Shown: positions 21,038 through 21,708 of the stretch, one piece after another
Numbering within the stretch: position 1 is the first letter of the stretch
How the letters are laid out: every line of letters begins with the position of its first letter
Source of the DNA: Anaerolineae bacterium
GTDB taxonomy: Bacteria; Chloroflexota; Anaerolineae; B4-G1
Assembly: GCA_016783285.1 (NCBI GenBank)
Contig: JADHWW010000130.1
Span: 1 to 21,708 of the forward strand
Direction of reading: 5' to 3'
Length of the DNA stretch: 21,708 nt
The notes under the pieces: model-generated
Told to the model about the DNA's origin: nothing
Databases searched by the model: none
What the model saw: the letters and a program-made list of their open reading frames with translations, nothing else
Position numbers and translations under genes: made by a program

Positions 21038-21562
21038 TCAGTCCGGCAGATGAACTTTGACGTCCAGGGCCTGCAGGATGGCCGTCTGGGCCATCCACAT
21101 GGCGGCTCGCTCTGGCTCGGCCTGGTCGTCGTAGCCCAGGAGATGCAGCACCCCGTGGACGACCAGTAGTTGCAGTTCCGCCTGGACGTCGTGGCCGGCC
21201 TCGGCGGCCTGGGCTTTGGCACGAGGGAAAGAGATGATGACGTCGCCCAGGTAACGCGGAAAGCCCGGCGCACCGACGAATGGCCCGCGCGTTCCTTCGA
21301 CAGCCCTTCGACAAAGCTCAGGACAAGGCTCAGGACACCGCTCGTCGGGGAAAGATAGCACGTCGGTTGGCGCATCCACGCCCCGGTGACGGCAGTTGAG
21401 TTCGCGCAACACCTCGTCGCCGGTCACCACCACGGCTAGTTCGCACGCTTCCTCCACTCGCTGGTGGATCAGGGTCGCCAGGGCAGCCCGGTGCAGCGGT
21501 GCGGGTTGAGCCTGCGCCTGGAACTGCTCGTCAATTTGTACCTCTATGGTGTGTAGAGACAT
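21038..21562 (-). CDS. ybeY: Endoribonuclease YbeY (16S rRNA 3'-end maturation factor)
   Basis: A zinc-dependent single-strand endoribonuclease involved in 16S rRNA maturation and ribosome quality control. It has 174 residues. The motifs are TDVLSFPDE (66-74), LGDVIIS (105-111) and the zinc site HGVLHLLGYDD (136-146). The usual site is HGxLHLxGYDH, so the third ligand is Asp146 here in place of His. A stretch of about 15 residues (76-90, CPEPCPELCRRAVEG) after SFPDE comes from nested short repeats (21294-21337) and has no counterpart in the family. The start ATG 21562 has gagg about 6 nt upstream. It is first in a ybeY-dgkA pair. Confidence 0.92.
   Translation of the reverse strand: MSLHTIEVQIDEQFQAQAQPAPLHRAALATLIHQRVEEACELAVVVTGDEVLRELNCRHRGVDAPTDVLSFPDERCPEPCPELCRRAVEGTRGPFVGAPGFPRYLGDVIISFPRAKAQAAEAGHDVQAELQLLVVHGVLHLLGYDDQAEPERAAMWMAQTAILQALDVKVHLPD
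21294..21337. repeat. Nested short dispersed repeat inside ybeY
   Basis: An outer element ccttcgacag...gctcaggaca (21294-21303 and 21328-21337) is split by a second 24-bp copy of the same type (21304-21327). The inner copy is 8 codons and keeps the ybeY frame open. It is related to the repeat in the receiver gene (6744-6767). Confidence 0.8.
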
Positions 21563-21597
21563 TTTCTGCCTCGGAGTAAGCGTTCACAGGGATGGCC

Positions 21598-21708
21598 GCA
21601 CGGCGGTTGAAACCGCGTGTAACGCTTGCAAAATCGGCCTTCGCCGATTGTCCCAGTCGCCGCAGGGCGACTTGGCAAATGTTACCGCGCTGCACGGCGG
21701 TTGAAACC
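21598..21708. repeat. Mosaic of small hairpin repeats upstream of ybeY
   Basis: Two copies of gcacggcggttgaaacc (21598-21614, 21692-21708) flank two different perfect hairpins: aatcggc-cttc-gccgatt (21632-21649) and agtcgcc-gcag-ggcgact (21655-21672). The first copy also holds gcggtt-ga-aaccgc. It is a composite of palindromic intergenic repeats that continues past the window edge; no gene is seen here. Confidence 0.8.

Noticed and set aside
21598..21708. CRISPR-like repeats ending gttgaaacc
   Set aside because: There are only two 17-bp copies, 94 bp apart, with palindromic repeats between them instead of spacers, and no cas genes; this is an intergenic hairpin mosaic.
1..21708. Insertion sequence or prophage genes
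   Set aside because: No transposase, integrase or phage structural gene was recognised; the mobile-looking sequences are only short non-coding repeats.
1..21708. tRNA, rRNA or riboswitch
   Set aside because: No cloverleaf, rRNA-like segment or known riboswitch core was seen by eye; a covariance-model search could still find a small RNA.

Overview
The window is GC-rich bacterial chromosome, most likely from the Chloroflexota (Anaerolineae-like). This rests on the style of the sequence, not on a marker gene: Thr/Pro-rich stalks on secreted proteins, LuxR/NarL and MalT-type regulators, a YbeY-DgkA pair, and many short palindromic or simple repeats both between and inside genes. Most genes lie on the minus strand, and many are linked by 4-base ATGA stop/start overlaps (929-932, 5422-5425, 8649-8652, 10577-10580, 14935-14938, 15393-15396).

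Layout, left to right. (1) 1-3052, minus: a type I restriction-modification locus, hsdM followed by hsdS, which runs off the left edge. (2) 3146-7151, minus: a membrane-anchored alpha/beta hydrolase, a DUF6544-like membrane protein, a stand-alone receiver protein, and two paralogous small proteins of about 60 residues with hydrophobic C-terminal tails that flank the receiver gene. (3) 7212-8025: two 96-bp direct repeats, each carrying a strong terminator hairpin, bracket a 4-TM membrane protein gene. (4) 8011-10814, minus: a PAS-PAS-GAF histidine kinase and its NarL-type regulator. Both are expressed behind a 65-codon remnant of a MalT/LAL regulator that supplies the start and a translational link. 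(5) 10963-16078, minus: an apparent five-gene operon made of an intact AbiEi antitoxin, an AbiEii toxin that has lost its catalytic core by an in-frame deletion, a zinc-ribbon/TM protein with five OB-like modules, a lipoprotein with two of the same modules, and a TctA/DUF112-type permease. (6) 16231-17386, plus: an endonuclease/exonuclease/phosphatase-family protein with its own promoter and terminator. (7) 17556-18029, minus: greA. (8) 18104-20636: a type II restriction-modification system with a leaderless XRE controller, a NotI-like endonuclease and a convergent methyltransferase. (9) 20660-21562, minus: ybeY-dgkA, followed at the right edge by a mosaic of small hairpin repeats.

Three themes cut across the genes. 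Defence functions are dense (type I RM, type II RM, AbiE remnant). Short repeats or palindromes sit in frame inside at least six coding regions: hsdS, hsdM twice, the receiver, the histidine kinase, the zinc-ribbon/OB protein and ybeY. Two decayed genes (MalT fragment, AbiEii) keep open frames that end in ATGA overlaps with functional downstream genes, as if they were retained as coupled leaders. The most novel-looking unit is the operon encoding the exported OB-module proteins and the permease. Its biochemical role cannot be read from the sequence.
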